DNA from: Candidatus Halobonum tyrrellensis G22
GTDB taxonomy: Archaea > Halobacteriota > Halobacteria > Halobacteriales > Haloferacaceae
Direction: 5' to 3'
NCBI RefSeq assembly: GCF_000495475.1
Contig: NZ_ASGZ01000010.1
Location: 1 to 40,810, forward strand
Length of the DNA: 40,810 bases
Shown: in pieces, positions 1 to 6,625 of the stretch
Position numbering within the stretch: position 1 is the first letter of the stretch
How the letters are laid out: every line of letters begins with the position of its first letter
Program-made: the position numbers and the translations under genes
The notes under the pieces: generated by a model
What the model was told of the DNA's origin: nothing
The model's database searches: none
What the model saw: only the letters and a program-made list of their open reading frames with translations

Positions 1-1
1 C

Positions 2-523
2 GCGGTCGGCACGGGCGCCGGTGCCGCCGTCGGCTACCTGCCGGGCGTCTCCGCGGGCGTCGCGTCGACGCTCGCGCTCGCGGCCACCCGCGGGACCGAC
101 CCCGACCGGGAGTACGTCGTCGCGACCAGCGGCGCGAACAGTGCGACGGCCGTCTTCGCGCTGTTCGCGTTCGTCGCCCTCGACGCGCCGCGGTCGGGCG
201 TGCTCGTGGCGATGCGCGACGCGGGCGTGCCGGCCGCGCTCCCTCCGCTGCTGGCGACGACGGTGCTCTCCGCCGCCGTCGGCGTCGCGGCCGTCCTGAC
301 GCTCGGCGACGCCGCCCTCCGTGCGGTCGGCCGAGTCGACCACCGCCGGCTGGTGGTCGGGGTGCTCGTCGGCCTGCTCGGACTGTCGTGGGCGTTCGCC
401 GGCGGGTTCGGCGTCGGCCTCCTCGTCGCGGCCGCGGCGGTGGGGCTGGTTCCGCCGCGGGTCGGCTGCCGACGCGTCCACCTGATGGGCGTGCTCATCG
501 GACCGGTCGCGCTCGGACTGTGA
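2..523 (+). CDS. TctA-like tripartite tricarboxylate transporter permease, C-terminal part
   Basis: This is the 3' end of a gene that begins before the window; the frame is open from base 2 to the TGA at 521-523. The visible ~173 residues are almost all hydrophobic, with at least four probable membrane segments. They include a GYLPGVSAGVAST stretch followed by ATSGANSATAVFALFAF. Glycine-rich PGVSAG and SGANSA loops are typical of the haloarchaeal TctA-like (COG1784-type) permease family, which resembles the large membrane subunit of tripartite tricarboxylate transporters. In haloarchaea this family often appears without the periplasmic binding protein, so the substrate cannot be inferred. An internal ATG at 200 is in frame, but homologous-looking sequence continues upstream of it, so 200 is not the start. 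Confidence 0.72.
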   Translation, partial: AVGTGAGAAVGYLPGVSAGVASTLALAATRGTDPDREYVVATSGANSATAVFALFAFVALDAPRSGVLVAMRDAGVPAALPPLLATTVLSAAVGVAAVLTLGDAALRAVGRVDHRRLVVGVLVGLLGLSWAFAGGFGVGLLVAAAAVGLVPPRVGCRRVHLMGVLIGPVALGL

Positions 524-662
524 GCCGGACCCGTCGAGTCCTCGAAGCCTGCTGTCGTGGCCGGCTGGTCCGCAGGCGGGGATACGAACTCGACGGCGCG
601 GAACGCTCGGTCTCCGCCCCACCGTTCGATCTCTTCGCACGGGGCGGCGCCGCCGTCCGGTC

Positions 663-881
663 TCACCCCTCTTCGGCTGGTCGATCCGGTAGGATGGCCT
701 CTTTCGCCACGCAGTGGTATCTGAAGGACAGGACGCCCAGTACGATATAGAATCCAGTTATCGAGACGAAAGAGAGGGCCCAGTAGACCCTGGGTTGGAG
801 GTCTATCCAGACGACCGTGGCGAAGAAACCCACGAGAAACACGACCATCATCGGCAGACCGGGGTCGAGTTCGTCTAACAT
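663..881 (-). CDS. Small two-TM membrane protein, divergent paralog of the next gene
   Basis: This is a 72-residue protein with a short polar N-terminus (MLDELDPGLP) and two predicted transmembrane helices at about residues 10-27 and 34-52. A basic/acidic tail follows. I do not recognise a named family. It aligns along its whole length with the protein encoded divergently at 952-1161: LDELDPGLPMMVVFLVG matches FEEVNPRLPLMLVILVG, and the tails RYHCVAKEAI and RYSLQAREEL also match. A TATA-like palindrome at 902-911 lies 21-30 bases before the ATG, as expected for a leaderless haloarchaeal transcript. The gene is probably real because of this paralogy and promoter; its function is unknown. Confidence 0.62.
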   Translation of the reverse strand: MLDELDPGLPMMVVFLVGFFATVVWIDLQPRVYWALSFVSITGFYIVLGVLSFRYHCVAKEAILPDRPAEEG

Positions 882-901
882 GCGGGACTATTTTGATAAC
901 T

Positions 902-911
902 GTTATATAAC
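902..911. promoter_or_regulatory. Palindromic TATA element shared by divergent small genes
   Basis: The ten bases GTTATATAAC are a perfect palindrome in a locally AT-rich stretch (885-940) within otherwise very GC-rich DNA. They sit about 25 bases upstream of the minus-strand start at 881, the right place for a leaderless promoter. They are about 40 bases upstream of the plus-strand ATG at 952, which would give that gene a short leader. A second AT-rich candidate for the plus gene is CTATTTAC at 933-940. Confidence 0.5.
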
Positions 912-951
912 TATACCGGCGGTGTCCCGTAGCTATTTACCGCGAGGTATC

Positions 952-1161
952 ATGTTCGTGGTCGTGTTCGAAGAGGTAAACCCCAGGCTCCCTCTGATGC
1001 TCGTCATCCTCGTCGGCCTGTTCGCCTCGATCGTGATCGGGGAACTGGGTGTCGAGAGCCTGGATATAACCAAGTGGGTCGCCGCAGGGGGGTTCCTCGT
1101 CGTTCTGGTGGTGTTGGCCCACCGATACTCCCTGCAAGCGAGAGAGGAACTGCGAAAGTAA
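952..1161 (+). CDS. Small two-TM membrane protein, divergent paralog of the preceding gene
   Basis: This is a 69-residue protein starting MFVVVFEEVNPRLPLML, with two hydrophobic helices (about 13-30 and 38-57) and the tail RYSLQAREELRK. The frame is open further upstream (to 817), but that part overlaps the divergent gene and lies across the promoter, so I choose the ATG at 952. It has the same architecture as the 663-881 product and is recognisably similar in sequence, so the pair probably arose by inverted duplication. The family is not recognised. The conserved acidic N-terminal cap and charged C-terminal tail suggest both termini face the same side of the membrane, which is inference only. 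Confidence 0.6.
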   Translation: MFVVVFEEVNPRLPLMLVILVGLFASIVIGELGVESLDITKWVAAGGFLVVLVVLAHRYSLQAREELRK

Positions 1162-1350
1162 GTCGCCGAGCGCTCCACCGACCCACTCACGCGTCGTCGA
1201 CGGCTGGTCGTCGGGTCAGGGAGACACCCTCACCTCGGTAACTCGCGAGTGCTCGTTCGTTCTGTCGGGGTCTCCGCCGGGCGTCGAAGACCACGACGGC
1301 GACGTTCGTCGGTCCACAGTCGGCCGACGACCGCCACACGAAAGACAACC

Positions 1351-1358
1351 GTTAAAAG
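1351..1358 (+). promoter_or_regulatory. TATA box of the zinc-finger/aEF-1beta operon
   Basis: GTTAAAAG lies 23-30 bases before the ATG at 1381 in otherwise GC-rich DNA. This matches the spacing of a haloarchaeal leaderless promoter. Confidence 0.5.
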
Positions 1359-1380
1359 TCGTGCGCCGGTTCGTGTACGT

Positions 1381-1560
1381 ATGAGCGAGGCCGAGCAGCA
1401 GTCACAACGGCGCTGCGTCTCCTGTGGCATCAACGTCGCGGGCATGAGCGCCGCGACGTTCGACTGTCCCGAGTGCGGGACGCAGATCAGCCGGTGTTCG
1501 AAGTGCCGCAAGCAGAGCAACCTCTACGAGTGTCCCGACTGCGGGTTCCGGGGGCCGTAG
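1381..1560 (+). CDS. Zinc-finger microprotein (HVO_2753-like, double zinc ribbon)
   Basis: The protein has 59 residues and four CxxC knuckles: C12-C15, C29-C32, C39-C42 and C51-C54, enough for two zinc-binding sites. Length, cysteine spacing and the gene order immediately before aEF-1beta match the conserved euryarchaeal family typified by Haloferax HVO_2753. That protein has a solved two-zinc structure and a deletion phenotype in motility and biofilm formation (from memory of the literature). The ATG at 1381 is preferred over the longer open frame from 1249 because the added residues would be arginine-rich and out of character, and the TATA box sits just before 1381. The stop is followed after one base by the aEF-1beta start, so the two are co-transcribed. 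RNA or translation-factor contact is plausible but not shown by sequence. Confidence 0.9.
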   Translation: MSEAEQQSQRRCVSCGINVAGMSAATFDCPECGTQISRCSKCRKQSNLYECPDCGFRGP

Positions 1561-1561
1561 G

Positions 1562-1828
1562 ATGGGGAAGGTCGCCGCCAAGATGAAGGTCATGCCGAAG
1601 GAGCCCGAGATCGACCTCGACGAACTCCAGGAGAAACTGGAGTCGTCGCTGCCCGAGGGCGCGGAGATCCGCGGCGTCGAACGCGACGACGTGGCGTTCG
1701 GGCTGGTCGCGCTCCTCCCCACCGTGGTCGTCCCCGACGACGCGGGCGGCACCGAGGCGGTCGAGGAGGCGTTCTCGGGCGTCGAGGGCGTCGAGTCCGT
1801 CACCGTCGAGAACGTCGGCCGTATCTGA
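1562..1828 (+). CDS. ef1b: Translation elongation factor aEF-1beta
   Basis: This 88-residue protein is the guanine-nucleotide exchange factor that reloads aEF-1alpha with GTP during elongation. It has the compact archaeal form, without the N-terminal extension of eukaryotic EF-1beta. Diagnostic features are the N-terminal beta strand [19 protein letters not shown], the central [26 protein letters not shown] and the C-terminal [15 protein letters not shown], giving the ferredoxin-like alpha/beta sandwich of the family. It follows the zinc-finger gene by a single base, indicating an operon and probable translational coupling. Confidence 0.95.
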   Translation: MGKVAAKMKVMPKEPEIDLDELQEKLESSLPEGAEIRGVERDDVAFGLVALLPTVVVPDDAGGTEAVEEAFSGVEGVESVTVENVGRI

Positions 1829-1891
1829 GCGCGAACCGCGAACCGCGCGGCGTGCGGTCGGTTCTTCCCGTCGCTCCGCCCCCCAGCCGCG

Positions 1892-2392
1892 CTACACGTC
1901 GAAGACGACGTACGCCCTCCAGCCGTCGGCGGCCCGCTCGACCCGCATCTCCGAGTAGGTGACCGCCTTCACCTCGCGGGCCGTCACGGCCGCGAGCGGT
2001 ACGCCGCGCGCGCTCGCGTCGACCGTCCACTCGTCGGCGTCGACCCGCCCGTCGCCGGCGTCGACCCGTCCGTCGTCCGGGTGGCTCCCGGTCGCGCCGT
2101 CCGGCGTCACCCCGTCAGCGCTGACGGTCGCCTCGTTGTCGACCGGGAGGACGCTCCTGACGTCGCGCTCGTAGATGAGCGTGTCGAGGTAGTCGAACAG
2201 CGCGGCCTCGGCGCTCTCGGCGGTGACCGTCACCGCGAACCGCTCGCCGTCCGCGGGCGCGTCGTCGCACATCGCCGCCGCGAGGCCGTCGGCGACCGCC
2301 GCGAACGTCGCCCCCAGCGTCGGAGCCGACGCCTCGACTGCGACGTCGGCGGTGTGCTCGCGGAGTCGGAAGCGCCCAGTCTGGTCGGACAC
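1892..2392 (-). CDS. Archease, RtcB RNA ligase activator
   Basis: The 166-residue product carries the archease hallmarks: LREHTADVAVEASAPTLGATFAAVADGLAAAM near the N-terminus, then LFDYLDTLIYERD, and the C-terminal EVKAVTYSEMRVE. Archease stimulates guanylylation and turnover of the tRNA ligase RtcB and uses conserved acidic residues for metal binding. The start is a GTG at 2390-2392. The family is usually nearer 140 residues. The excess lies in an acidic insert at about residues 94-120 (GDGRVDADEW-type sequence) encoded by a 21-base tandem duplication at 2036-2077. rtcB itself is not in the window. The gene is convergent with the aEF-1beta operon. Confidence 0.9.
   Translation of the reverse strand: MSDQTGRFRLREHTADVAVEASAPTLGATFAAVADGLAAAMCDDAPADGERFAVTVTAESAEAALFDYLDTLIYERDVRSVLPVDNEATVSADGVTPDGATGSHPDDGRVDAGDGRVDADEWTVDASARGVPLAAVTAREVKAVTYSEMRVERAADGWRAYVVFDV
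2036..2077. repeat. 21-bp tandem duplication inside archease
   Basis: Two consecutive 21-base units (2036-2056 and 2057-2077), each beginning GGCGTCGACCCG, differ at two positions. They keep the reading frame and encode the repeated DGRVDA-type segment in a surface insert. Confidence 0.8.
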
Positions 2393-2523
2393 GGCGCGTC
2401 CGTACGGCCCGTCGGGTCAACTACTTTCGCCTCCGCCGGCCGGCTGGTGTACACCCGGCTCGACCGCTCGACCCCGCGTTCACCCGCAGTCGAGCGGGTG
2501 CGGGCGGGTCCGCCGACGGTGGA

Positions 2524-2531
2524 GTTATATT
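2524..2531 (+). promoter_or_regulatory. TATA box of the GNAT gene
   Basis: GTTATATT lies 24-31 bases before the GTG start at 2555. This fits a leaderless transcript and supports that start codon. Confidence 0.55.
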
Positions 2532-2554
2532 CTCCTCGCTACTACCGGGCCGTA

Positions 2555-3049
2555 GTGAGCGTCAACATCAGAAAGCGCGTGGACGGGCCGGGTAACGCCG
2601 ACCACGTGGCGGACGCTTGGGCGCTGAAAGAGCGCATCCGCGAGTCGGAGGGGGTGTTGAAACAGCGGCGCGGCTTCTTCGAGGACGCCTACCGCCGCTC
2701 GACGACCCACCTCCTGTTCGAGTCGCCGGGCGACGCCGACGAGGAGGAGCGGCTGGTGGGGTTCGCCTCCGCCCGTCGCGACGGCTACATCCTGTTTCTC
2801 GCGGTCGCACCCGAGGCGCGCGGCCGGGGGTACGGCAAGCACCTCGTCGCCGAGGTGGCCGACGACAACCGGAGCGTCACCTGCCACGCGCGCGCGAGCA
2901 ACGGGGCCGCACTCGACTTCTACGACCACCTCGGGTTCGAGGTCCAGCGGCAGATATCCAACTACTACGAGGACGGCGGCGACGCCTACTACCTCAAACT
3001 CGGCGGCGCGGGCGGGCTGACCGAACGGCTCTCGGAGTTCCTGCGGTAG
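2555..3049 (+). CDS. GNAT-family N-acetyltransferase
   Basis: The 164-residue protein transfers an acetyl group from acetyl-CoA to an unidentified amine. Motif A with the pyrophosphate-binding loop is visible as VAPEARGRGYG (residues 84-94), followed by the helix KHLVAEVADD. Motif B is ASNGAALDFYDHLGFEVQRQISNYY, where the tyrosine region is typical of the catalytic side. The layout resembles RimI-type protein acetyltransferases but does not identify the substrate. The frame is open back to 2081, but that part overlaps archease in antisense. The GTG at 2555 has a well-placed TATA box, so I take it as the start. The gene is divergent from archease. Confidence 0.82.
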   Translation: MSVNIRKRVDGPGNADHVADAWALKERIRESEGVLKQRRGFFEDAYRRSTTHLLFESPGDADEEERLVGFASARRDGYILFLAVAPEARGRGYGKHLVAEVADDNRSVTCHARASNGAALDFYDHLGFEVQRQISNYYEDGGDAYYLKLGGAGGLTERLSEFLR

Positions 3050-3535
3050 TCGACCCGTCGCTCGACCCGTCGCGGTCCCGGTCCGACGCGGCTCCGCGCG
3101 GCCCGACGGGACGGATGGGAACGCGGCGGTTTTTGTACCTCGACGGCGTACGGCGAGTGCGCGCACTCAGTCCCCGCCCCAGTACACCCGCTCGGGTGCG
3201 ATGACGGCGCGGAGAACCCACGCGCGCGACATCCGTCGCTTCGGCGACCGGCCGCCGCGACCGTACTCGCGGCCACCTGGTGGCAGGACGCCACCCGGTT
3301 CGACGGGTCACCCCGTCGCGCCGTCCGTCCGCGCCCGACGGCGCGGACCGCCCGGCACGAGGGTTTACCGGCCGACGCGGCACGCCGCCACGGGATGACG
3401 CCGGCTCGTTAGTGTTCCGGGCGACACCTTTCGACGCTTCACCCGACAGCGACCGCGCTCGCGCCGTCCGCCTCCCGGCTCGGGGGACTCCGCCGCGGGA
3501 CACACGCTTTTGGTTCGCGCCGCCGACTCCCGGGT
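3050..3535. other. Intergenic stretch with no convincing gene
   Basis: These 486 bases separate the GNAT gene from the aldo/keto reductase. A T5 run at 3129-3133 may help terminate the GNAT transcript, and CGCTTTT at about 3505-3511 may be the TATA box of the reductase. Longer open frames here are proline/arginine-rich and look like high-GC artefacts. Confidence 0.5.
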
Positions 3536-4420
3536 ATGGAGACGCGCCCGCTCGGCGACACCGGTCACGACAGCACCGTGATGACGTTCGGCGCCATCGC
3601 GCTCAACTGGCTCGAACAGGAGGGGGCCGACCAGATGGTCGAACTCGTCCTCGACGCCGGCGTCAACCACTTCGACGTGGCGCCGACGTACGGCGACGCG
3701 GAGTTGAAACTCGGCCCGAAGCTCCGCCAGCACCGCGAGGAGATATTCCTCGGCTGTAAGACCCAAGAGCGGACCGTCGACGCGGCGCGGGCGAAACTCG
3801 ACCGGTCGCTCGACCGCCTCGGCGTCGACACGATCGACCTCTATCAGGTCCACGGGCTGGAGTACGAGGAGGAACTCGACACGATCACCGCGGAGGGCGG
3901 GGCGCTCGAGGCGTTCCGCGACGCGAAAGCGGAGGGGTTGGTCGACAACATCGGGCTGACGAGTCACGCGGACCCCGACCTGATCCTCGACGCCGTCGAC
4001 CGGATCGACGACCTCGATACGCTGATGCTGCCGATGAACCCCGTCGTCGCGGGCAAGGACGGCGACGAGTACGACTACGAGGCGGTGCTCGAACGCGCCA
4101 ACGAGGAGGGTATCGGCACGCTCGGCATCAAGGCGTTCGCGGGCGGGTCGTGGCCGCCGACCGACGAGTTGGCCCAGGAGGACCGCCCGTACTGCAACTG
4201 GTACCGCCCGGTCGACACGTACGAGGAGGTGCGCGAGCGGTTCGACTTCGCCGCCTCCAGCGGGCTGACCAGCGTCATCAACGCGGGCGACCCCAAGCTG
4301 GTGGCGATGATACTCGACGCCGCGCGCAACTACGAGGGGATGGACGACGCCGCCCGCCGCTCGCTCGTAGAGCGGCTCCGGCACGACGACAGCCCGGTGC
4401 CCGAACAGCTCCACCACTGA
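3536..4420 (+). CDS. Aldo/keto reductase
   Basis: The 294-residue protein is predicted to be a cytosolic NAD(P)H-dependent oxidoreductase with the (beta/alpha)8 fold. The family tetrad can be placed at D47 and Y52 (HFDVAPTYGDAE), K75 (LGCKT) and H106 (YQVHG). The C-terminal half has LGIKAFAGGSW and GLTSVINAGDP, which fit the cofactor-binding part. The physiological substrate cannot be read from sequence. The ATG at 3536 gives a normal N-terminus (METRPLGDTG). The start of the methyltransferase gene follows 20 bases after the stop, so the two may be co-transcribed. Confidence 0.9.
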   Translation: METRPLGDTGHDSTVMTFGAIALNWLEQEGADQMVELVLDAGVNHFDVAPTYGDAELKLGPKLRQHREEIFLGCKTQERTVDAARAKLDRSLDRLGVDTIDLYQVHGLEYEEELDTITAEGGALEAFRDAKAEGLVDNIGLTSHADPDLILDAVDRIDDLDTLMLPMNPVVAGKDGDEYDYEAVLERANEEGIGTLGIKAFAGGSWPPTDELAQEDRPYCNWYRPVDTYEEVRERFDFAASSGLTSVINAGDPKLVAMILDAARNYEGMDDAARRSLVERLRHDDSPVPEQLHH

Positions 4421-4440
4421 ACCGGCGAGGACCGACACCG

Positions 4441-5262
4441 ATGGACCTCGACGCGGACGCCGACGGCGACGAGGAGGGCGACGGGTCGACGACGGACGTT
4501 CCGCGGACGGTGACGGCCGCCCTCGCGGACCGCCCGGTCGAGGGGCGGGTCTGTCTCGAAGCCGGCGCGGGCATCGGCAACACCAGCGCCGGGCTGCTCG
4601 CGGCGGGCGCCGACCGGGTGTACGCGGTCACGAACGACCGCGGCCACGCCGAGACGGTCCGCGACCGGGTCGGCCCGGCCGCGGCCGGCGACGCCCGCGC
4701 GAACGCCGCCGGCGGCCGAGCGGCCGACGACCGCCTCGCCGTCGTGGAGGCCGACCTCCGGAGCGTCCCGCTCGACGCGGACGCCGTCGGCCTGGTGACG
4801 GCGCACGGCCTGTTCAACGTCGTCCCGCCCGCGTCGCTCGACCGCATCGCCGCGGAACTCACGCGGGTCGCGGCGCCGGGCGCACACCTCGTGGTCGACG
4901 ACTACGACCCGCTCCCCGACGACGCCGCGGTGCGCGACCTGTTCGCCGTCGAGAACGCCGCGACGGAACTCGCGACGGGGTCGCCCGCGCTGACGTTCTA
5001 CCCGGCGGCGGTGCTCGCGCGGCTGTTCGCCGGCTACGGCTGGACGGTCGACCGCGAGCGGACGCTGCTCGACCCGGTGCCGTGGACGGGGCGGCACGTC
5101 TCGGCGCACGCCGCGAAGGCGCGCGGCGCGGCGTCGTCGCTCCGGCCCGAACTCGGCGACCCGCTGGCGGCGGAGGCCGACCGCCTCGCGGCCGCCGTCG
5201 GCGAGGAGTCGGCCGGACGGATGTACAGCGTCGCGTTACGGCTCCCCGAGGAACACGGGTAG
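4441..5262 (+). CDS. Class I SAM-dependent methyltransferase
   Basis: The 273-residue protein has a Rossmann methyltransferase core. Motif I is CLEAGAGIGNTSAGLLAAGA (about residues 38-57), the acidic residue ending strand 2 follows in VYAVTND, and a motif IV-like segment is VGLVTAHGLFNVVPP. The methyl acceptor is unknown; the wide substrate pocket implied by the helical C-terminal part (about 170-273) could suit a small molecule or a protein. The ATG at 4441 is preferred because the longer frame overlaps the reductase gene. An acidic low-complexity N-terminus (DLDADADGDEEGDG) precedes the fold. It lies 20 bases after the aldo/keto reductase on the same strand. Confidence 0.8.
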   Translation: MDLDADADGDEEGDGSTTDVPRTVTAALADRPVEGRVCLEAGAGIGNTSAGLLAAGADRVYAVTNDRGHAETVRDRVGPAAAGDARANAAGGRAADDRLAVVEADLRSVPLDADAVGLVTAHGLFNVVPPASLDRIAAELTRVAAPGAHLVVDDYDPLPDDAAVRDLFAVENAATELATGSPALTFYPAAVLARLFAGYGWTVDRERTLLDPVPWTGRHVSAHAAKARGAASSLRPELGDPLAAEADRLAAAVGEESAGRMYSVALRLPEEHG

Positions 5263-5282
5263 CGCGAGGGGAACGGGTCGAG

Positions 5283-5564
5283 CTACATCCCCATGTCCGC
5301 CGCGGCATCGGGGACGGGCAGGTCGCCGGGGGAGACGCCGAGCAGTTCCGCGGCGTGGTCGAGCGCCATGTCGAACCCGTAGTAGCGTTCGAGTTCGTCG
5401 CCGTCGGCGGTCGGGCGGACCTTCAACATCGCGTACCCCTCGCGGTTCTGCGCGACGGCGGCGGTCCGGCCGTCGCGCTCGAACGTCAACAGCCGCTCGG
5501 CGTCGGTGAGGTAGTAGCGCGCGGTGACCCCCGCGGACTCGGCTTCGGCGTCCGGGTCGTTCAC
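5283..5564 (-). CDS. Uncharacterised 93-residue protein
   Basis: I do not recognise a characterised family. From the GTG at 5562-5564 the protein reads VNDPDAEAES and then a compact fold-like segment: ARYYLTDAERLLTFERDGRTA, AMLKVRP and ELERYYGFDMALDHAAELLGV. These alternate beta strands and an amphipathic helix, with acidic surface composition typical of a real haloarchaeal cytosolic protein. The frame continues upstream to 5840, but that part is arginine/proline-rich and overlaps the SRP RNA gene, so a start near 5564 is favoured. It is convergent with the methyltransferase gene and lies downstream of the SRP RNA on the same strand. No clear TATA box is visible immediately upstream. Confidence 0.68.
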   Translation of the reverse strand: MNDPDAEAESAGVTARYYLTDAERLLTFERDGRTAAVAQNREGYAMLKVRPTADGDELERYYGFDMALDHAAELLGVSPGDLPVPDAAADMGM

Positions 5565-5691
5565 GGGCCGGCTTGGGTCGGCCGGTACTCGACGGTTCCG
5601 GTCGGCGGCCGCGCGAACGGCGGGGGCGTCCGACCAGCGGGCGCGCCGGACGGACGCACTGCTCGGGGGTCGAACCGAACGGAAGTATGAG

Positions 5692-6000
5692 TGCGGACGG
5701 CCGGCATTGCCCGGTGGTTCCGCCGTGGGGAATCCCGGGTGCCTCCTCCGCCCCGCGACCCGACGAGCGACGGGCGTCCGACGGTGGGCTGCTCGCTTCC
5801 GCGCCTGACCCGCTGCCGCCGGCAAGCCGTGGGAACGCACCCCTGCGGGTGCGCCCCGACGGACCGCTGTCCCCGCCGGACGAGGCTTCGACGTCGGCTT
5901 CCGGGGCCCGCGACGGGCGCTCCGGACGCCACCGGCGTTCGGTCCCCGCTGAAGACTCTATGGCGGGTGACGAGCAGGGCCTAACTGCCCGACCTAGTCC
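5692..6000 (-). ncRNA. ffs: 7S signal recognition particle RNA
   Basis: Read on the minus strand, this ~309-base region contains the universal SRP helix 8 signature: GGGTCAGGCGCGGAAGCGAG followed by CAGCCC, at 5785-5811, with the GGAA tetraloop at 5797-5800. Archaeal helix 6 is visible as GCACCC-GCAG-GGGTGC at about 5836-5852, a GNAR-type tetraloop hairpin that binds SRP19. The 5' part reads TAGGTCGGGCAGTTAGGC, which could form helices 3 and 4. Length and order of elements fit haloarchaeal SRP RNA (about 300 bases), which scaffolds SRP19 and SRP54 for co-translational targeting. The ends are approximate: the 5' end is set from the promoter 27 bases upstream, the 3' end from expected length. 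Confidence 0.88.
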
Positions 6001-6020
6001 ACCCCGACGTAGTCCGGACC

Positions 6021-6028
6021 CACTTAAG
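6021..6028 (-). promoter_or_regulatory. Promoter of the SRP RNA gene
   Basis: The minus strand reads CTTAAGTG here, a strong stable-RNA-type TATA element. It places transcription start near 5998, which matches the 5' end of the SRP RNA. Confidence 0.6.
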
Positions 6029-6084
6029 GGCCTTGCGGTCCGGAGTCGCGAGTCGCCGGCGTCCCGTCGCTGGGTTTCCCCCGC

Positions 6085-6495
6085 TCAGAGCACGGCGCGC
6101 GCGTACGCGCCGGCGCTCGCGGGGACCGCCGCCGCGAGCGCGAGCACGACCCAGCGGTGGTGCTCCAGCCACGACGCGCTCTGGGGGAAGCTGTACACCA
6201 CCTCGTCGGCCGCGAGCGCCCACGAGACCGCGACGAGCAGGAGCGCGACCCCCGCGACGACCGCGACGCCCGCGACCGTGTCGGGCGGCGAGCGGCCCTG
6301 CCTGCCCGAGAGGAAGACGACGACCAGCACCGCGGCGATGAACCCGGCGCCGGTGACCCCGACCGGGCCGCTGGCGTAGTACGCGCCGACCGGGGTCTCG
6401 GGGCCGTCGACGAGGACGAACGGCACGACCAACGCGACGAGGAGGGCGAGACAGGCGACGACCCCGGCGGTCGAGGCGGCGTCTTCGGCGTCCAT
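6085..6495 (-). CDS. Uncharacterised four-TM membrane protein
   Basis: The 136-residue protein has four hydrophobic helices, at about residues 8-28, 44-62, 75-94 and 115-134. The segments between them are short and polar, including DGPETPVGAYYASG and AADEVVYSFPQSASWLEHHRW. I know of no functional assignment; it looks like a haloarchaea-specific integral membrane protein. The start is the ATG at 6495. Its stop at 6085 lies about 85 bases before the SRP RNA on the same strand, so transcripts may read toward that RNA, although the RNA has its own promoter. Confidence 0.72.
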   Translation of the reverse strand: MDAEDAASTAGVVACLALLVALVVPFVLVDGPETPVGAYYASGPVGVTGAGFIAAVLVVVFLSGRQGRSPPDTVAGVAVVAGVALLLVAVSWALAADEVVYSFPQSASWLEHHRWVVLALAAAVPASAGAYARAVL

Positions 6496-6595
6496 GGTCG
6501 GGCGTCGGGCGGGCGACCACTAATCGGTTCCCGTTCGTCGCTGGAGGCGGGAGGTCCCACCGCGCGGCGGCGACCCGGGGGCGGAGAAGTGAACC

Positions 6596-6603
6596 GATTA
6601 AGT
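6596..6603 (+). promoter_or_regulatory. TATA box of the thiolase-like operon
   Basis: GATTAAGT sits 23-30 bases before the ATG at 6626. This supports that start over the upstream in-frame GTG-type start at 6602 and implies a leaderless mRNA. Confidence 0.6.
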
Positions 6604-6625
6604 GGTCCCGGCCGAACCGGCGGGT

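Noticed and set aside
2989-3503. Several overlapping minus-strand open frames and a 21-codon frame ending RVYWGGD near 3175-3240
   Set aside because: The long ones are Arg/Pro/Ser-rich shadows of high-GC DNA. The short one has a plausible ending, but I see no clear promoter and its start is uncertain.
5573-6379. 268-residue plus-strand frame across the SRP RNA
   Set aside because: It runs through the SRP RNA and antisense to the four-TM gene, and has Ser/Pro/Arg-rich composition without any domain.
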